NCBI GenBank assembly: GCA_017853735.1
Contig: JAFMJA010000050.1
Location: 1 to 13,400, forward strand
Direction: 5' to 3'
From: Burkholderiaceae bacterium
Lineage (GTDB): Bacteria > Pseudomonadota > Gammaproteobacteria > Burkholderiales > Burkholderiaceae_C
DNA length: 13,400 nucleotides
The notes under the pieces were generated by a model that saw nothing but the letters and a program-made list of their open reading frames with translations, was not told the DNA's origin and made no database searches. Positions 12,394 through 13,400 of this stretch are shown one piece after another (positions within the stretch are counted from its first letter, which is position 1; every line of letters begins with the position of its first letter). The position numbers were made by a program, and so were the translations under genes.

Positions 12394-13400
12394 TCAGTTG
12401 CGAAACAGATCCAGAATGCGTTTTTTTTCATCCGCAGCGGGCAAGGCCATGGGAGTGGCCGCCATGCCAGCCTTTCCGTCAAGCCCCAGACTGGTCACGC
12501 CAGCCCCCCGGGCGAATTCGTCGTAGAACCAGTCACCATTGACGTGGACAACACCCTGCGGGGCGGTCGGCTCGCTGACCGGCAGGTTCTTAAGTGCATG
12601 TTCCATGAAGCTGATCCAGACCGGCAAGCTCAGGCCGCCACCTGTTTCTCGTTCACCCAATTTTCGCGGGGTGTCGTAGCCAATCCAGGTGACAGCAGTT
12701 AAGGCTGGGTTGTAGCCAGCAAACCAGGCATCCATCGAGTCGTTGGTAGTTCCGGTCTTGCCGTATATATCCGGGCGCTTGAGGGTGGCCATGGCGCGCG
12801 CTGCCGTACCAGAGCGGGTCACTTCCTGCAACAGACTGGTCATGATGAAAGCATTGCGCGCATCAATCACCCGGGCTTGATCGGTGAGTTCAGGCACTGG
12901 CGTTTCCAGCAGCACTTTTCCGCGCTGTTCGGTGATACGGGTGATCAGCCAGGGGTTGACCCGAAAGCCTCCATTGGCAAAAACAGAGTAGGCCGTGGCC
13001 ATCTGCAAGGGTGTGACCGAGCCGGCCCCCAGCGCCATGGTGAGGTAGGGCGGGTGCTTGTCCTGCTCGAACCCAAAGCGAGCCGCCCACTCTTGCGCGA
13101 ACTGCGGACCGATGGCATTGAGCACCTGGATCGAAATCATGTTTTTTGATTTGGCCAGACCCTTGCGCAGAGTCATGGTGCCTTCAAAGGTGCCGTCATA
13201 ATTTTTGGGCTCCCAAGGTTGGCTGCCGGTAACGCTGGCACTGAAAAACAGGGGTGCATCATTCACCAGTGTTTCAGGGGTGAAACCCTTTTCCAGGGCG
13301 GCTGAGTAAATGAATGGCTTGAAGCTCGAGCCCGGCTGGCGCCAGGCCTGGGTCACATGGTTGAACTTGTTTTTGGCAAAGTCAAAACCTCCCACCATGC
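12394..13400 (-). CDS. mrcA: Penicillin-binding protein 1A (class A), C-terminal part, 5' end outside window
   Basis: Bifunctional peptidoglycan synthase of the inner membrane. Only the last 334 codons are present; the gene enters from the right edge, and the ATG at 13398 is internal, not a start. The transpeptidase motifs are intact in order: SSFKP with the catalytic Ser and Lys (SXXK, residues 24-27 of the visible part), SKN (84-86) and KTGTT (214-218). ALGAGSVTPLQMATAYSVFANGG (122-144) is a typical class A PBP block. The glycosyltransferase domain and membrane anchor must lie beyond 13400. After the transpeptidase domain there is a short tail ending in DEKKRILDLFRN, encoded partly by an A8 tract. 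Convergent with cyaY at zero spacing. Class A assignment is strong; choosing 1A over other class A types rests on the sequence context. Confidence 0.9.
   Translation of the reverse strand, partial: MVGGFDFAKNKFNHVTQAWRQPGSSFKPFIYSAALEKGFTPETLVNDAPLFFSASVTGSQPWEPKNYDGTFEGTMTLRKGLAKSKNMISIQVLNAIGPQFAQEWAARFGFEQDKHPPYLTMALGAGSVTPLQMATAYSVFANGGFRVNPWLITRITEQRGKVLLETPVPELTDQARVIDARNAFIMTSLLQEVTRSGTAARAMATLKRPDIYGKTGTTNDSMDAWFAGYNPALTAVTWIGYDTPRKLGERETGGGLSLPVWISFMEHALKNLPVSEPTAPQGVVHVNGDWFYDEFARGAGVTSLGLDGKAGMAATPMALPAADEKKRILDLFRN

Noticed and set aside
1..13400. Mobile element, prophage, CRISPR array, tRNA or rRNA
   Set aside because: No terminal repeats, transposase or integrase motifs, regular repeat-spacer pattern or tRNA-like cloverleaf was seen; nearly all sequence is accounted for by conserved genes.

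Overview
The window looks like conserved chromosomal core of a betaproteobacterium in Burkholderiales, probably a Comamonadaceae-like lineage. This is inferred from protein character and gene order: metK divergent from a pair of lipid A acyltransferase-family genes, engB divergent from cytochrome c4, then resB-ccsB, msrP-msrQ, lysA-lptM, and cyaY against a class A PBP. No database was consulted. I see no phage, transposon, CRISPR, tRNA, rRNA or other accessory-island signature.

Layout. On the left, a glycosyltransferase family 9 gene (minus) runs off the edge at base 1. Upstream of it lies metK (minus), preceded by a leader of about 150 nt with several possible hairpins. Divergent from metK are two tandem lipid A acyltransferase-family genes (plus), whose end overlaps engB (minus) by 7 bp. 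engB and a cytochrome c4 gene (plus) diverge from a very compact promoter region. After c4 comes the only clear intrinsic terminator in the window. It sits just before resB-ccsB, the System II cytochrome c maturation pair. msrP-msrQ follow on the same strand and encode the periplasmic methionine sulfoxide reductase system. The msrQ 3' end overlaps lysA (minus) by 80 bp. lysA is coupled by a 4-bp overlap to the upstream lipoprotein gene lptM (minus). cyaY (plus) diverges from lptM and ends flush against a class A penicillin-binding protein gene (minus) that runs off the right edge.

How the genes fit together. Most are envelope or housekeeping functions: LPS sugar and acyl assembly (GT9, two acyltransferases), the LPS-assembly lipoprotein LptM, and peptidoglycan (LysA removes meso-DAP to make lysine; the PBP polymerises and crosslinks). 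A central plus-strand block handles envelope redox: cytochrome c4, its heme-attachment machinery ResB/CcsB, and repair of oxidised periplasmic methionines by MsrP/MsrQ.

I found no convincing new multi-gene system. The items most worth a second look are the metK leader, predicted leaderless starts for resB and lptM, the tightly interlocked 3' ends, and a GT9 enzyme whose usual active-site Asp position appears to be Ser.
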